From the NCBI RefSeq assembly GCF_000002985.6, contig NC_003282.8:8370001-8434000 (forward strand): 64,000 bases of DNA. The letters are read 5' to 3'. Both the position numbers and the translations under genes were made by a program. The notes below the pieces were generated by a model, which had not been told where the DNA came from, made no database searches, and saw nothing but the letters and a program-made list of their open reading frames with translations. Below are positions 17,682 to 29,012 of the stretch, one piece after another; position 1 is the first letter of the stretch, and each line of letters starts with the position of its first letter. The DNA comes from Caenorhabditis elegans. Its lineage: Eukaryota; Nematoda; Chromadorea; Rhabditida; Rhabditidae.

Positions 17682-18444
17682 CTATTTCTCTTCACTCAAG
17701 CTGATATCCTGGCTGTGATAAACGTCTCTGAAAATCGAAAGTTGTTTCAGGAGAAAGAGTTCCCTAATATTACCCATCAACAACAGCGATAGGTGCTAGT
17801 GGAATCTTGGTTGACTTCTTCTCTCCGGAAAAAAGTACAGGTGTGGGTGATTAGGAAGTAAATTTCATAGTTATTCTGAAATAATCGTTCATTAATGTTT
17901 TTGTACAACCAAACCACTATTTCATTGAGCTTACATCCAATATTCCATCTCCATGATCCTCACAATCAATTTTGTAACCGTAACCTGGTTTGGATTTAGT
18001 GAATTCAATCGTCTCACCAAGCAGATCATCCGATCTAAAAATATTAGGTCTTCTAGAAAAAGATAAATAAATTTTAGATGGAGTAGTGAAATTTGGATCT
18101 TTATTTTATTACTCCAAAAATTCTCTACAAATAAATACCACCAATAAAGGTGATAGTTGAATGAAAATAAAGTTCCAGTCTCAGCGATATTAAAAAATTG
18201 GCAAAAATTTGATACTAGCAATTAAAAAAAAGTATCTTTAGTGGACATTTTTTTCAGTGCAAATAACTTACAGGCTATCAGCTTCATACACAACCAATTT
18301 CTGGAACCAAATCCTGGTTGAGTTCAATGTGAAGCCACAGGTTAAAGTTCCATTGAAATGGAATTTTGTTGTCAAGGCATCGACCTCGAAACCAGAGAAG
18401 AAGCACACAAAGATGAAAGTCGAACCAACAAGAAGACGAGACAT
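17682..18444 (-). pseudogene. Transthyretin-like (TTR/PF01060) gene with a one-base frameshift
   Basis: Nematode TTR-like family, secreted beta-sandwich proteins. Exons: 18272-18444, 17935-18034, 17774-17875, 17682-17727. Signal peptide (STFIFVCFFSGFEVDA) then FHFNGTLTCG, the family's first strand with its Cys, LVVYEADSLSDDLLGETI, and NYEIYFLITHTCT matching the conserved HxC segment. The upstream in-frame ATG at 18477 would add 11 residues; 18444 gives the cleaner signal peptide. In exon 3 a run of six T (plus-strand A at 17829-17834) shifts the frame. With five T the frame would stay open into exon 4 and end GDVYHSQDISLSEEK, matching the family's C-terminal pattern. As read, translation stops early in exon 3. 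It is either a young pseudogene or a homopolymer error in the assembly. The nearest relative in the window is the gene at 55132-56181. Confidence 0.75.
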
Positions 18445-19484
18445 TTCGAGTAGAATGAAGAAAAATGGAATATCCATGGAAATTTATACAAGAAATTTGA
18501 TTGATTCAAACCGAATTATGAGGTTCCCGTGTGTGGGTGGATGCAATATTTCCATTTCCCAAGGTGATAAAGTATCTTGGTTTTGATTGTAAAATTTACA
18601 ACGAATTTCCAAGATTGAGAAGGTTTTAAGATCGTTTGTATGGATCAATCAAAAGGTGGTAATTTATAAAAAATTATACTATACCATTCCTTTTGTCAGA
18701 AAGAAATTAAACTCACGTCGATATTGGATCATTTTTTGGCAGATTTTTACTCCTACTGCTCCTACGGTGTCGAAATGACCGAATATCACTATGAGTGGCA
18801 AAAACTGAGTAATTGTCACTTTTTGACAGTAAATAAAAAACGTTCACATTGTTTTTGAAAAGTTTTATTTTACTTGAATTTTTTAAATGATTTTTTACAA
18901 GTTAAAGCTTAGAGCCTGACAAAATTAATAACTGCCGACTCGAATAGTTTTGGCCGAAAAAAAAAACAATTATAGTTGAAATCTCAAACACTTCTATGAA
19001 AAAGTCGGAGCACAGAAACAGCAGTTAAATATCCAATTTTTCGATAATTTCAAAAGAAATTCCTAGTATCTCCACCAAAATGCTTAATTTTTAATTTGAT
19101 TTCGGTAGTAAAAATGGAAGTTTCCAGCTTTCTGGCATGAAAAAATCTATTTGGCTCGTTCTGCATTTTTTTTAAACCTTTTTCCTTTTTCTTTCAACGA
19201 CAATGAAACCCTCTTTTGACGGTCTGCGACTTCAGGTGAGGCTCGCGATTCGGATTGGGAAGGTGACGACGGTTCGACGATCGAGTTTTTCAAATTGGAG
19301 ACACATCCAACACGGCTTTGGCGTCCAGGGGTCTTGTCCGATGGAGTACGTGGAATTCGAAACGGGCGTTGAGGCGTTTTTCTGCAATTTTTCAGATTAA
19401 TTTTTATGTTTTCAGCTTAAAGATACTAAAAATATGGAAGAAGAGTGCAAAAACAGTCGTATCGAACCTTCGTTATTTTTGCTA

Positions 19485-19775
19485 AAAAGATACGGTACCC
19501 GGTCCCGACACGACTTTTTTTTGTTAAATACAAACGACTCGTTTGAAACGAGTATGCCCCTTTAAAGAGTACTGTAATTTGAAACTCTCGCTACTGCGGA
19601 ATTTTCATAGAATTTCTCACAATTTCTTGAAATTTCTTTGATTTTAATTTTTTAAATAAATAAATAAATAAGTTTTTAACGAAAAACAATAAAAAAATAC
19701 TACAGTTTGAGATTCCTGTACTATTCAAAGGCGCACATCGATTTTTATTATAGTTGTCGTTTCGAAACCGGGAAA
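19485..19775. repeat. MITE-like inverted repeat (copy in duplication A)
   Basis: TGCCCCTTTAAAGAGTACTG-type arm followed by the inverted TACTATTCAAAGGCGCA arm, bounded by GGTACCCGG and CCGGG-type ends. The arrangement matches a common Caenorhabditis palindromic repeat that I recognise by motif (GCGCCTTTAAAGAGTACTG). The same element is present in copy B at ~45,270-45,560. Confidence 0.6.
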
Positions 19776-19948
19776 TCTTTTGCTTTTCAGAAAAATAAAT
19801 TTAAAAAAGTCTAATTTTGAGGTATTTTCTTAGATTTTTTAAAATGCATTTTTCAATGGAACTTTATAGTAACTTTTATGCATATTCTTACTACATTGCA
19901 AAGTAAAACAGAATAAACCCAAAATAATTTAAAATGATAATAAATTAC

Positions 19949-22900
19949 CTAGGCGATTCAGTTGTAACTGTGTAACCAGCGGTTCCTCCGAGTCCTCCGC
20001 TCATGGGAACACTTCTCTCAGTTTTTTCGCGAATCTTCATAATTGGTCCAGGCGTTCCGGCAATGGGCATCTGTTTGGCATGCCGATTCTTAGTGAACGA
20101 TTGCATCAAGTCAAGAGCATGAATTGGACGAGCTTCTGGGAACATATTGATATTGAGACGTCCTTTTGTACGGCATGGATCATGTTTTTGAAGTGACTCT
20201 TCAAGTGGCTCCCATCCACCGCCAACACGAACCATCACAGTTGATCGAAGGATACGAACCATTCTCTTGATATGGGTATCTCCAAACTGAAATAATTTTA
20301 AAATAGGACGAATGGTTTTGTGTTTTCGCTTGTATAGACTTAAATTCAGCAGAATAAGAAACATAATTTCATACTGGGACGTTTCAAAAATGTCTCAAAA
20401 TTTCGAGAAAAGGGCTAATTTTAGCTAAAACATTTCAAACAAAAAATAATTTACGACCCATGGAAAGACATGAAAAAGATGACAAACTTTGAGATTTCAG
20501 TAAAATTTTTTTTTTGAAATTTTGGGCTGTCATAAAATTTTTAATTATTCGAATTTTTGAAAAAAAAAAACATTGTTTTTTCGATTGTTTTTTCGAAAAA
20601 TAATAACCTCGGAAATTGCTTTTTGAACGCTGCAAAAATAACCAACAAATGTGTTTTTTTCCCGAAACATAAATACTACAGTAACCCCCATTAGATGTCA
20701 ACTACCGTACCCTATAATAATTCTCGGAAATCTTCTCAATTTGATATGGAGTACAGCAGCTGCACGTCTCTTTTAGCAGCTCGATCTCGTTCGTTATCTT
20801 CTCAGTCTCTGTTTGTGGATGCGCGATTCTCTGGAAAATTCAATTTTTCAGTCAAACGTATGGTATTTTCAGACGACTAACATTAGAAGCATTGCATCGA
20901 TCAATTAGTCCTTCTTTATCAGAAATCAATTCAACAACATCTGAATACGCGTCTTCAACATGTTTCATCAAAGAATCCAGTTCTTTCGCATCAGATTCAG
21001 GCCCAACCGTCTTCATCACGAGCTTACTCTCCGAAATAAATGTATCCTTCTTTTCTTCAACTGGCTTCAACAATACTTTCAATTGTTCAATCTTTTTGGA
21101 AACTTGTTTTGAATCCAGAAGCAATGACGGGCTTTCTTGGAGAGCTTCATCCTTGGATATTTCTTCGAGAGCCTTGAAAATGTGATCAGCATCCGCTTGA
21201 AGCTTGCCAATCTCTTCTTCGAGACGCTTACCACCACTGGCGACATACTGAAAACTTGAACATTTGCATGTTTTTAGCTTTTAATGTGTTCTTTTGAAAT
21301 TGAGGGTTATAAAACAAATGCTCACTTTGCTCATCTCTGGCTCCAGTGGAAAAGCATTATTGAGCGACGAAACGTATGTGATGATTGACTTCTCATCCGG
21401 ATTATTGTTTGTGTCGACATCTTCAGCATCAAGAAGACGTCCGGCTCCAAATTCGGCGTCCGCTGCGGCTAATGCGATGTTCAATCGTTCCGTGTTGGAA
21501 ACTGAATCCGAATTAATCTGTAAATCAAGATTATAATTAAATAGAAACATAATCTCTAGTCTCTGCCTAGGTTTAAAAGGCTCTTATCAGTCCCGATGGG
21601 ACTCAAACTTATGAAATATATATTTTTCAGCCTAACAACTAACATTAGAAGCATTGCATCGATCAATTAGTCCTTCTTTATCAGAAATCAATTCGAAAAC
21701 ATCTGAATACGCGTCTTCGACTTGTTTCAACAAAGAATCCAGTTCTTTCGTATCTGCTTCAGGTCCAGCCGTCTTCATCACGAGCTTGCACTCCGAAATA
21801 AATGTATCCTTTTTTTCTTCAACTGGCTTTAACAACTCTTTCAATTTTTGAATTTTGTTGAATCGAATTTGTTTGGAATACAGAAGCAATGACGGGCTTT
21901 CTTGGAGAGCTTCATCTTTAGACATTACTGCGAGAGCCTCGAAAATGTGATCAGCATCTGCTTGAAGCTTGCCAATCTCTTCTTCGAAGCCTTTTCCACC
22001 ACTGGCGGCCAACTGAAAATTTGAACATTAGCATGTTTTTAGCTTTTTCGTGTGGATTTATTTCGAATTCGAGGGTTATAAACCAAATGCTCACTCTGCT
22101 CATCTCTGGGTCCTGTGGAGCATTGTTAAGCGACGAAACATATGTGATGACCGGCTTTTCATCCGGATTGTTGTTTGTGTCGACATCTTCGGCGTCAAGA
22201 AGACGTCCGGCTCCAAATTCGGGGTCCGCTGCGGCGAAAGCGAGGTTCAGGCTTTCAGTGTTGGGAACTGAGTCCGAATTTATCTGTAAACCATTGGATA
22301 CTGGATTGCTTCTCGCAACTCTCTGTGAAAAAACAAACCGTGTGTGACACACGAATTTTTAGTTTAAAGAGGTAATACACTCTTATCAGTCCCGATGGGG
22401 CTCTAATGAATTAAATATATTTTTCAGCCTAACAACTAACATTAGAAGCATTAAATCGATCAATTAGTCCTTCTTTATCAGAAATCAATTCGAAAACATC
22501 TGAATACGCGTCTTCAACATGTTTCATCAAAGAATCCAGTTCTTTCGCATCAGATTCAGGCCCAGCCGTCCTCATCACGAGCTTACACTTCGAAATAAAT
22601 GTATCCTTTTTTTCTTCAACTAGCTTCAACAATACTTTCAATTGTTCAATCTTTTTGGAAACTTGTTTTGAAACCAGAAGCAATGACGGGCTTTCTTGGA
22701 GAGCTTCATCCTTGGATATTACTGCGAGAGCTTCGAAAATGTGATCAGCATCCGCTTGAAGCTTGCCAATCTCTTCTTCGAGGCGCTTTCCACCACTGGC
22801 GGCGAACTGAAAACTTGAAAATTCGATTTTAAGGGCTATAAACCAAATGCTCACTTTGCTCATCTCTGGCTCCTGTGGAAGAGCATTGTAAAGCGATGAA

Positions 22901-23310
22901 ACGTATGTGATGATCGATTTCTCATCCGGATTGTTTGTGTCGACATCTTCAGCATCAAGAAGACGTTCGACTCCGAATTCGCGGTCCGCTGCTGCGAAAG
23001 CAATGTTCAATCGTTCCGTGTTGGAAACTGAATCCGAATTGATCTGTAAATCAAGATTATAATTAAATAGAAACACAATCTATAGCTTGTGTCCAGCGAT
23101 TGTGTGCTTTCAGAAAGTACAAATTTGACGAAAAACAATTGTACATATTTCTAAAAAAGCGCTAGAACTGATTTCGCAACAAATGTAAAATACCTTATTC
23201 CAATCGATAGCACTGCTTCTATAACGATGAATAATTGCATTGAAGGCGAGTCCATCACGCCATGAATTCGAGAAGTTAATCACATTCCCACGTGGATATT
23301 CAGCAGTCGT
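19949..23310 (-). pseudogene. Truncated spectraplakin-like gene copy (copy A)
   Basis: Exons equivalent to copy B: 23194-23310 (CH2 N-terminal half), 22855-23043 and 22441-22806, 22095-22283 and 21644-22012, 21326-21517 and 20882-21247 (three CH2-half/helical pairs), 20711-20830 and 19949-20286 (GAS2-related domain). All internal exons are open. It lacks the start, the whole first CH domain and the exon equivalent to 49438-49500. The acceptor before 23310 is destroyed (TAATT replaces the CAG) and the terminal exon falls outside the duplicated segment. It could be transcribed only from a new promoter, for example through the adjoining Miro exons. Confidence 0.8.
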
Positions 23311-23669
23311 AATTAGATTGTTTCGTCAAGATTTAAGTAATATTAGCATGTCGAATTGTGTTGTATTTTTCGAAAATATCCAGAATAACTCAGAAAATCT
23401 CTCGGCATGAACTGCTAAACTAAAAAAATCGAGAAATCCTAATTCTTGATAAACTTCAAACAGAAAAAATACGAATCTTTCGGCAAATTTCAGAAAATCT
23501 CTAAATTCTTGATGAAGTAAGAACTTTTCCTATAAACTTCCAATTTTTAAAGCAAATTTTGCCAGAAACGGATAGTTTGAACTACATTTTCCGCATGCGC
23601 GTTTCGCAGAAATCGGAAACTTTTTAATTTTTTAGTGTATTTTCAGCTCTAACCTCTCCAAACCCATTT

Positions 23670-24201
23670 CCAACTTTGTTGCCAACCAAAATGACCGGAG
23701 TCTCGTGGTAGTCTCCGAAGGGCTGGTGAATCAGCGGTAGCCACCTGAAAATTCAAAATTATTGATTTTTTAACAGATAATTTCGATTAAAACGCACTTT
23801 GTTTGAATTCCATCAACAGTGGACTCGTCTGTAACCGAGCGAGTAGACCACTCAAATGACATTCGCCTGGCGGATTTCCGACACAATCCAATTTTCATCT
23901 GAAAAATTGATTTAATTATTTGATTTTAAGGTTTCTAGCAATTTATTTACCTTCTTCCTTAATCGATAAGTCCACGATACTCGTGGTGACGTTTTCCGGG
24001 GTGACATCCGCTGGTATGAGCACTCTGAATAGGAAAAATGTTGAATTTAAATTTACTAACAATTAATAACCTGTCTAATCTCCGGGGAACTGCATCAACC
24101 CATTCATCCTCGAGAAGACTCATCACCAGCGACGTCTTTCCGCATCCTTCGTCGCCGATCAGAACGATCCGCACGTCGGCCAGCGTCTCGTCGTCGCTCA
24201 T
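23670..24201 (-). pseudogene. Miro (mitochondrial Rho GTPase) N-terminal fragment with nonsense codon
   Basis: Four exons of a Miro-like first GTPase domain: 24072-24201 (start MSDDETLADVRIVLIG with P-loop GDEGCGKTS), about 23953-24026 (TPENVTTSIVDLSI), about 23799-23900, and from about 23757 downwards ending in VILVGNKV. In the third exon the expected codon after NVI is TGA (plus strand 23852-23854), where worm miro-1 has Cys as I recall it. The remaining domains (EF hands, second GTPase, tail anchor) are absent. After the GNK of the G4 NKxD motif the sequence switches into spectraplakin intron sequence, so G4 is broken as well. Miro anchors mitochondria to motors; this fragment cannot do so. 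Confidence 0.85.
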
Positions 24202-24599
24202 TCTGTAATAAATTGAAATTTAGGCGAAAATTCGTATGAAACGGAGGCGAGGTTGATAAATAGAAAGATGAAAGCTCAAGTTCGAAAAGCGTTTCCGTGA
24301 GGAGCAAATATAAAAAGAGAAGGAGAAATGGAGCGGAAAATGAGAAGCAAATTTTTGATGAGAAAATACACTCCGATGGACTGGACTTGCCGCGTTATTC
24401 AAATCACAAATTCGGACAATTCCACTGGAAAAAAGTCTGTGCAAAGCCTGGAAAACTCGAAATTGGATAAATTGCAAGAAAAAGCCTCGTCAAATCAATC
24501 ATGTGCTGTTCATATATATGTAGAAAGGTGGAAACTCCACAGCATCGTGCACACATTAAAAAATTCGAACTACTAAAAACACGTGAACATGAGTATAAT

Positions 24600-26170
24600 T
24601 GAAACGTGAAAAATAAACGTGTCGACAGTTTTCTTCGTAGTTTTTAAATATGAAACTTGAAACTATGTTCATTTTATTTGAAAAACATTTTTCGAATTTT
24701 GTCTAATTTAAAAGTGTTTCTGCTCAATTCGTACCATTTCCTTAGAAGGTTGGTCGATGTTCAATTATTTTTTTCAGATACAAGTTTTTTTTCAAAATCA
24801 AGCTGTTTTGCAGTAGTTTTTCCAAAATTTTTGAATTTTCTTCGCAAAAAGTTTCAATGCAGCATTGTTTTCTTCGAATTTTCTATATTTATTTTTAATT
24901 GAAATTACTAAAAACGCGCGAACAAGAGTATTTGAAAAGTGAAAATTAAACTTTAAGTGTTTCTACTACGCACACGTGGCAACAGTTTTCTTGCTGGTTT
25001 TAAGTATAAATCTTGGAAATATATTCATTTTTTGTTGATTCCATGTTTTGAATTGTTGTTTTTTGTTTTTTTAAAGAAATTTAAAAATCATTTGCATCAT
25101 TATACCATTTGTTATTACATACTTCGGGTAGTTTTGAAATTCTTTTGCCAAAAGTTTCAATTCTGCATAGTTATCTTTTCTCGGGGCAAATGATGAATGC
25201 CATACTTTGGAATATGTTCCAACAACCAATCTTCTGGTTTTGTTCATGTTGTTTTGGCCTAGAAGGAGACATGGCAAGGCAAGGTTCCAAAGTATTCCCA
25301 AGAGACAACTGACCTGGTGACCTGGGGTCAGTAGGTCATAGATATCGTCCTGGGTGATGTTTACAACCATCTGAGACTTATTTTTAGACACTACAACAGA
25401 GGTATTTGAATTCCTCACACTACATACGAAATTTCAATACGGAAGAGAGATCTTCGCTTTGTTGTTTTGCAGTTTGTTTTGAAAACATTTTCCGATTTTC
25501 GTTTAATTTAAAAATGTTTCTTCTCATTTCGTTCCATTTTCTTGAAAATTTTGTGAAACTAATCGGTTTTTAACTCTTTTTTCAATTTAAAAACGATAAA
25601 ACATTCTCAATTTCACAAATTTTTACAATTTTAGCTGTTTTTCAGTAGTTTTTCCGAAAAATTTCGAATTTCCTTCGCAGAAATTTTTTAAAAAGATTTT
25701 TTAAAGGGATTTTCTATTTTTTACATTTAAAACCTATTAAGTGTATACACTTCAAGTTATTTTGATTATTTTTTCGTCCTTCCACCGCCGTGTCTTCTTT
25801 TCCAATTAAAAAACATTTTTTGTGTTTTCTCACTTTTTTTTTTCGCGGCTGTATTTAACTTGCAGGAAAATTTGAAATTATGCGCAATTTTGAATATTTA
25901 AATAAATATTTCTTAATTATTCATCGAATTTTATATAATTTAAACATTTTTCTTCTCAATTGGTTCTCTTTTAGTGGAAAGTGTGTATATTTTGTTGATA
26001 TTTTTCAATTGAAAAATGATAAAACAGCCTCAATTTCAAATTTTTTCCAGAATTTTTGAATTTCCTTCGCAAAAAGTTTCAATGCAGCAGTTTTCTTCAA
26101 AATTTCTATATTTAAATATATGAAATATTTTCAAATAAAACCTATCAAGTGTATACACTTAAAGTTATTT
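24600..26170. repeat. Diverged tandem array of AT-rich intergenic repeats
   Basis: Segments such as TTCCTTCGCAAAAAGTTTCA with GCAGTAGTTTTTCC recur near 24,810, 25,640 and 26,050; AAGTGTATACACTT recurs near 25,740 and 26,150; and AACATTTTTC with TTCTTCTCAATT-type words recurs near 24,690, 25,490 and 25,940. These are old tandem duplicates of one unit, interrupted at 25,070-25,420 by a coding-like fragment. Confidence 0.55.
25071..25418 (-). pseudogene. Unidentified coding-like fragment
   Basis: A 115-codon open frame on the minus strand is noticeably less AT-rich than its surroundings and has balanced composition (NITQDDIYDLLTPGHQV, TYSKVWHSSFAPRKDNYAEL). It interrupts the AT-rich repeat array. 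No family recognised, no splice partner found. Likely an inserted gene fragment. Confidence 0.3.
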
Positions 26171-26520
26171 CAATTCATTTTCTTCATCGTCTTTCAACCG
26201 CCATGCCTTCCTTTTAAATGTTCTTAAAAATGAATGAAAAATATCGAAATAATTTTGCCTCATTTTGAGATTGTGCAAACTAACTATCATTTAATAATTC
26301 ATCTTTCTCTTCTTACGACACACTTCTACCTTCATGGCTTCTCCGACTAATCAAAATTCCTAGTCGAGGACTGAATCTCCGAAAATTTGAATTGTTTGTG
26401 TTTTTATTTGAACTGGTTTCTTCTGTACTTCTTCTCTCCACCAGTTCATCGCGATTATCGCTGAAAATTATCAGAATTTAATCAATTTATGTTTTCAGGG
26501 ATTAAATTCACACAAAATGG

Positions 26521-26821
26521 ACGGGTATCGTTGGAGGATCCATTTTTCAAGCTTTCGGAGGATATGAAAATGCGGCGAAGAGAAATAAATTGGTTATTCT
26601 TTTTAACACAAAAATATGTGATTAATTAACTAATTCAGGTTGGAATGATGCGAGAAGTACGAATGAGAAGCACATTAGCAGGAGTTCAGTTTGCCGCGTG
26701 GGGAGGATTGTTCAGTACAATCGATTGTTGCCTTGTCGCCAACCGCAAGAAGGAAGACTCCATCAACTCTATCGTTTCTGGAGGATTGACTGGAGCTCTG
26801 TTGGCTATCCGTTCACCAAAG
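26521..26821 (+). pseudogene. TIM17-like inner-membrane translocase fragment
   Basis: Two exons, 26521-26592 and 26639-26821, encode IVGGSIFQAFGGYENAAK then [52 protein letters not shown]: the core of the Tim17/22/23 domain. The first ~25 residues (with the usual start and CPYRI motif) and the fourth membrane segment are missing. Exon 2 ends SPK at a GT donor and could splice in phase to the open exon at 27547. Probably a partial duplicate of a timm-17 paralogue. Confidence 0.8.
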
Positions 26822-27303
26822 GTAAAGGCAAAAAATCGAGAATGTCGTTGAAAAATTGTCTATTTCCGATGTTTTACAGAGAAAATGTATCAAAATTATG
26901 TTGATTTTTATGTAGAAGAGAGCAAAATGACTGAAAAATAGAAAAATGACCGAAATTTTTCAATTTTTTCTGAAAACAAATCAAAAGCCGAATGAAAAAA
27001 GATGGAAAATTGAAAAGAAAAATCTCAAAACTGCAGCAAGAAAAATATTTTAAATGAATTCAAAGGAGCTTACGAAAAATCACAGAGCGGGTCTTGCCGC
27101 GATACTAAAACAGTACTGTATTGTATTTTATTTTTTCGGACCGCTGGCCTAAAAACGTGTGTAATTCTTGGTTTTTTGTTGTAACATCAATCCTTTTTTC
27201 ATAATTTTTAAAGAGCTTTTATTTTTTTACTTAATTTGGTGCTAAATTCGGCAGCGCTAACGTTTTGAAATTGAATTCCGTATTCAAATCTCAGTTTTAA
27301 ATG

Positions 27304-27484
27304 CAGGGATGTACGACTAGCTGATTTTATTTGGCTTTCGGCTGGTACAGCTCGTCAACAAATTTGGGAAAATTCTTCGAAATTCTTGATTTTTTAGAAA
27401 TTTTTACCAGCCACAAGCTGACAAAATTTATCAGCCAGCTGTCGGCCGGTGCTACCAGCTGGCCCCGACAGTCGTACATCCCTG
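27304..27484. mobile_element. MITE with CAGGGATGTACGACT termini
   Basis: CAGGGATGTACGACT at the left and its reverse complement AGTCGTACATCCCTG at the right, with inverted internal CAGCTGG/GGCTGG motifs. The CAGGG terminus is typical of hAT-derived MITEs; a target duplication could not be identified. It sits in what would be the intron between the TIM17-like fragment and the exon at 27547. Confidence 0.7.
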
Positions 27485-27546
27485 ATTCCATATCTTCATA
27501 AAAATCGTTAAATTACTTCAATTGAATAATTTCTCTGCTTTTTCAG

Positions 27547-27863
27547 ATGGAAAGGATTCGTCTCGAAGTCATAGAACTTGGCGAACTTATGGGATATGTC
27601 CATTTGCAGAAAAAAGTCCCAAAAGCTCATGTCAATTCACTTCTAATTCTTATCGACACGTTATCAATTCGAGCGATCGATGTTAAAGACACACTCGCAG
27701 AATCAGATATCGAGGAGTTCAATTCAGTAGTTGAAGAGGTTCTTGCCGCCATGCGTAGAGACTGTTTGACAATGCCACAACGTGGTAAGTGATGTGTGTA
27801 TAAATAGTTGTGTCTTGAAATTTTATTATGTAAATCAAAAATTCTATTTTCAGTTCTTGAGTA
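27547..27863 (+). CDS. Unidentified exon(s), possible 3' end of a chimeric gene
   Basis: An open exon, 27547 to about 27786, preceded by a TTTTTCAG acceptor, encodes a leucine-rich helical segment (ELGELMGYVHLQKKV, SLLILIDTL, EEFNSVVEEVLAAMRRDCL). After a GTAAGTG donor it can join a short last exon ending at a TAA near 27,863. It is in phase with the TIM17-like fragment upstream, so a fused transcript is conceivable. I do not recognise the family. Confidence 0.4.
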
Positions 27864-27869
27864 AGCTGT

Positions 27870-28860
27870 GTCAGCCAGTCAGCGCCAGTCAGCTTCTTCT
27901 CATCTCGTCGTCCGTTGTTGATTTTGAAAATTGTTACAATAAATTTGTTGAAAAAAATTTTTCTTTATTTTTCATTCGAAGTTTATGTGGTTAGAATCCA
28001 GTTTGTTCAGCTTGTTATCAGTTCACTGTGGTCATCGTGTGCGCAGAAGTTGTTGATGTATTGGGGTTGTTCAAGTTGTGTTAGGAAATTAGAAAGTGTA
28101 TTTACATACATTCGTGACGTCGTTTTTCGAAAATTTACCACATTTTTCGACTAAGAAAAATCGCGAAAAGCGCTTGAAATGGTAAATTGCGGCGGTACCC
28201 ATTGGATAAAGTCGGTGCCCTTTTAACAATCGTTATTGCGAGAGGCCTTTCACTTTTTTTCGATCTCTTTCCTACATATCGTCCGTTTCTCTTTAAAATC
28301 ATTCGTAGAAATTAAATATTATTATAAGCTTGACTTAAAATTAAGTTTTTCTTTCAGAATACAAGTCATCTTTTTTCAAGATGAGGGATTTTGACCTGGT
28401 CAATCATTCGTCAAAGGGGCGCACTTACGGACCCTGAAAATTTTCACTCGTTTTTCTCATTTTGACTAGAGCATCGATTCTCTTTAGTTTTCCTCTGTTT
28501 TTCGAACAAATTTCGTCGAATTTTAGTGAAATTTTCATAAATAAAATGTAAAATAATCTATTATTTCACAAATTTGTCGAAAATTCTGCTTTTATCGTCG
28601 TGAAAAATCACTTTTCCGTTAGAATTATAGAAATTGTCGATTTTCCCATTTTTCAAGCCTTTTTGATAATTTTATCGAGTCTCGTATTCGCACAATTTGA
28701 TCGATTTAGCACAAATTTGAAAAAAAAAACAATTTCTCATTTCTCCAGTGTCCGTGTTTCTTCTATCTGTTTCCTTTTCTGTCCGTTCGTTCTATGTTTC
28801 CCAATTTTCTTGTGTTTTTTTTTAATTTTAAAATCAATTCTTCTCAATTTATTCAATTTC
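27870..28860. other. Intergenic, no gene supported
   Basis: T-rich and AT-rich DNA with low-complexity open frames. A GCCAGTCAGCGCCAGTCAGC repeat at ~27,870 is the only distinctive motif. Confidence 0.6.
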
Positions 28861-29012
28861 AGCTCTGAAGAGTTAGCGACGGGTGGATTATTCTGGCCAT
28901 CGATCAAGTCGGCACCAACACCATGGGAACCGAACAGAAGGATTCATTGTTTTACGCACTAATGGTGTGGATTTCTTCAATGCAAAAACGAAAATTATTA
29001 TTAAAATTTTCA

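Larger units (their letters stand above)
18867..23310. repeat. Segmental duplication, copy A
   Basis: Direct copy of 44647-49079, nearly identical throughout with a few substitutions and small indels (for example a TAAA microsatellite with three units here and four in copy B, and a 17-base difference near 22,370). At 23,311 homology jumps to 49,512 of copy B, so the 49,080-49,511 segment with one exon is deleted here. Homology ends near 23,680 at the Miro fragment. Confidence 0.95.

Noticed and set aside
20892-22375. Plus-strand frames of 65-108 codons across spectraplakin copy A
   Set aside because: They are antisense shadows of the minus-strand helical exons; the same frames appear in copy B.
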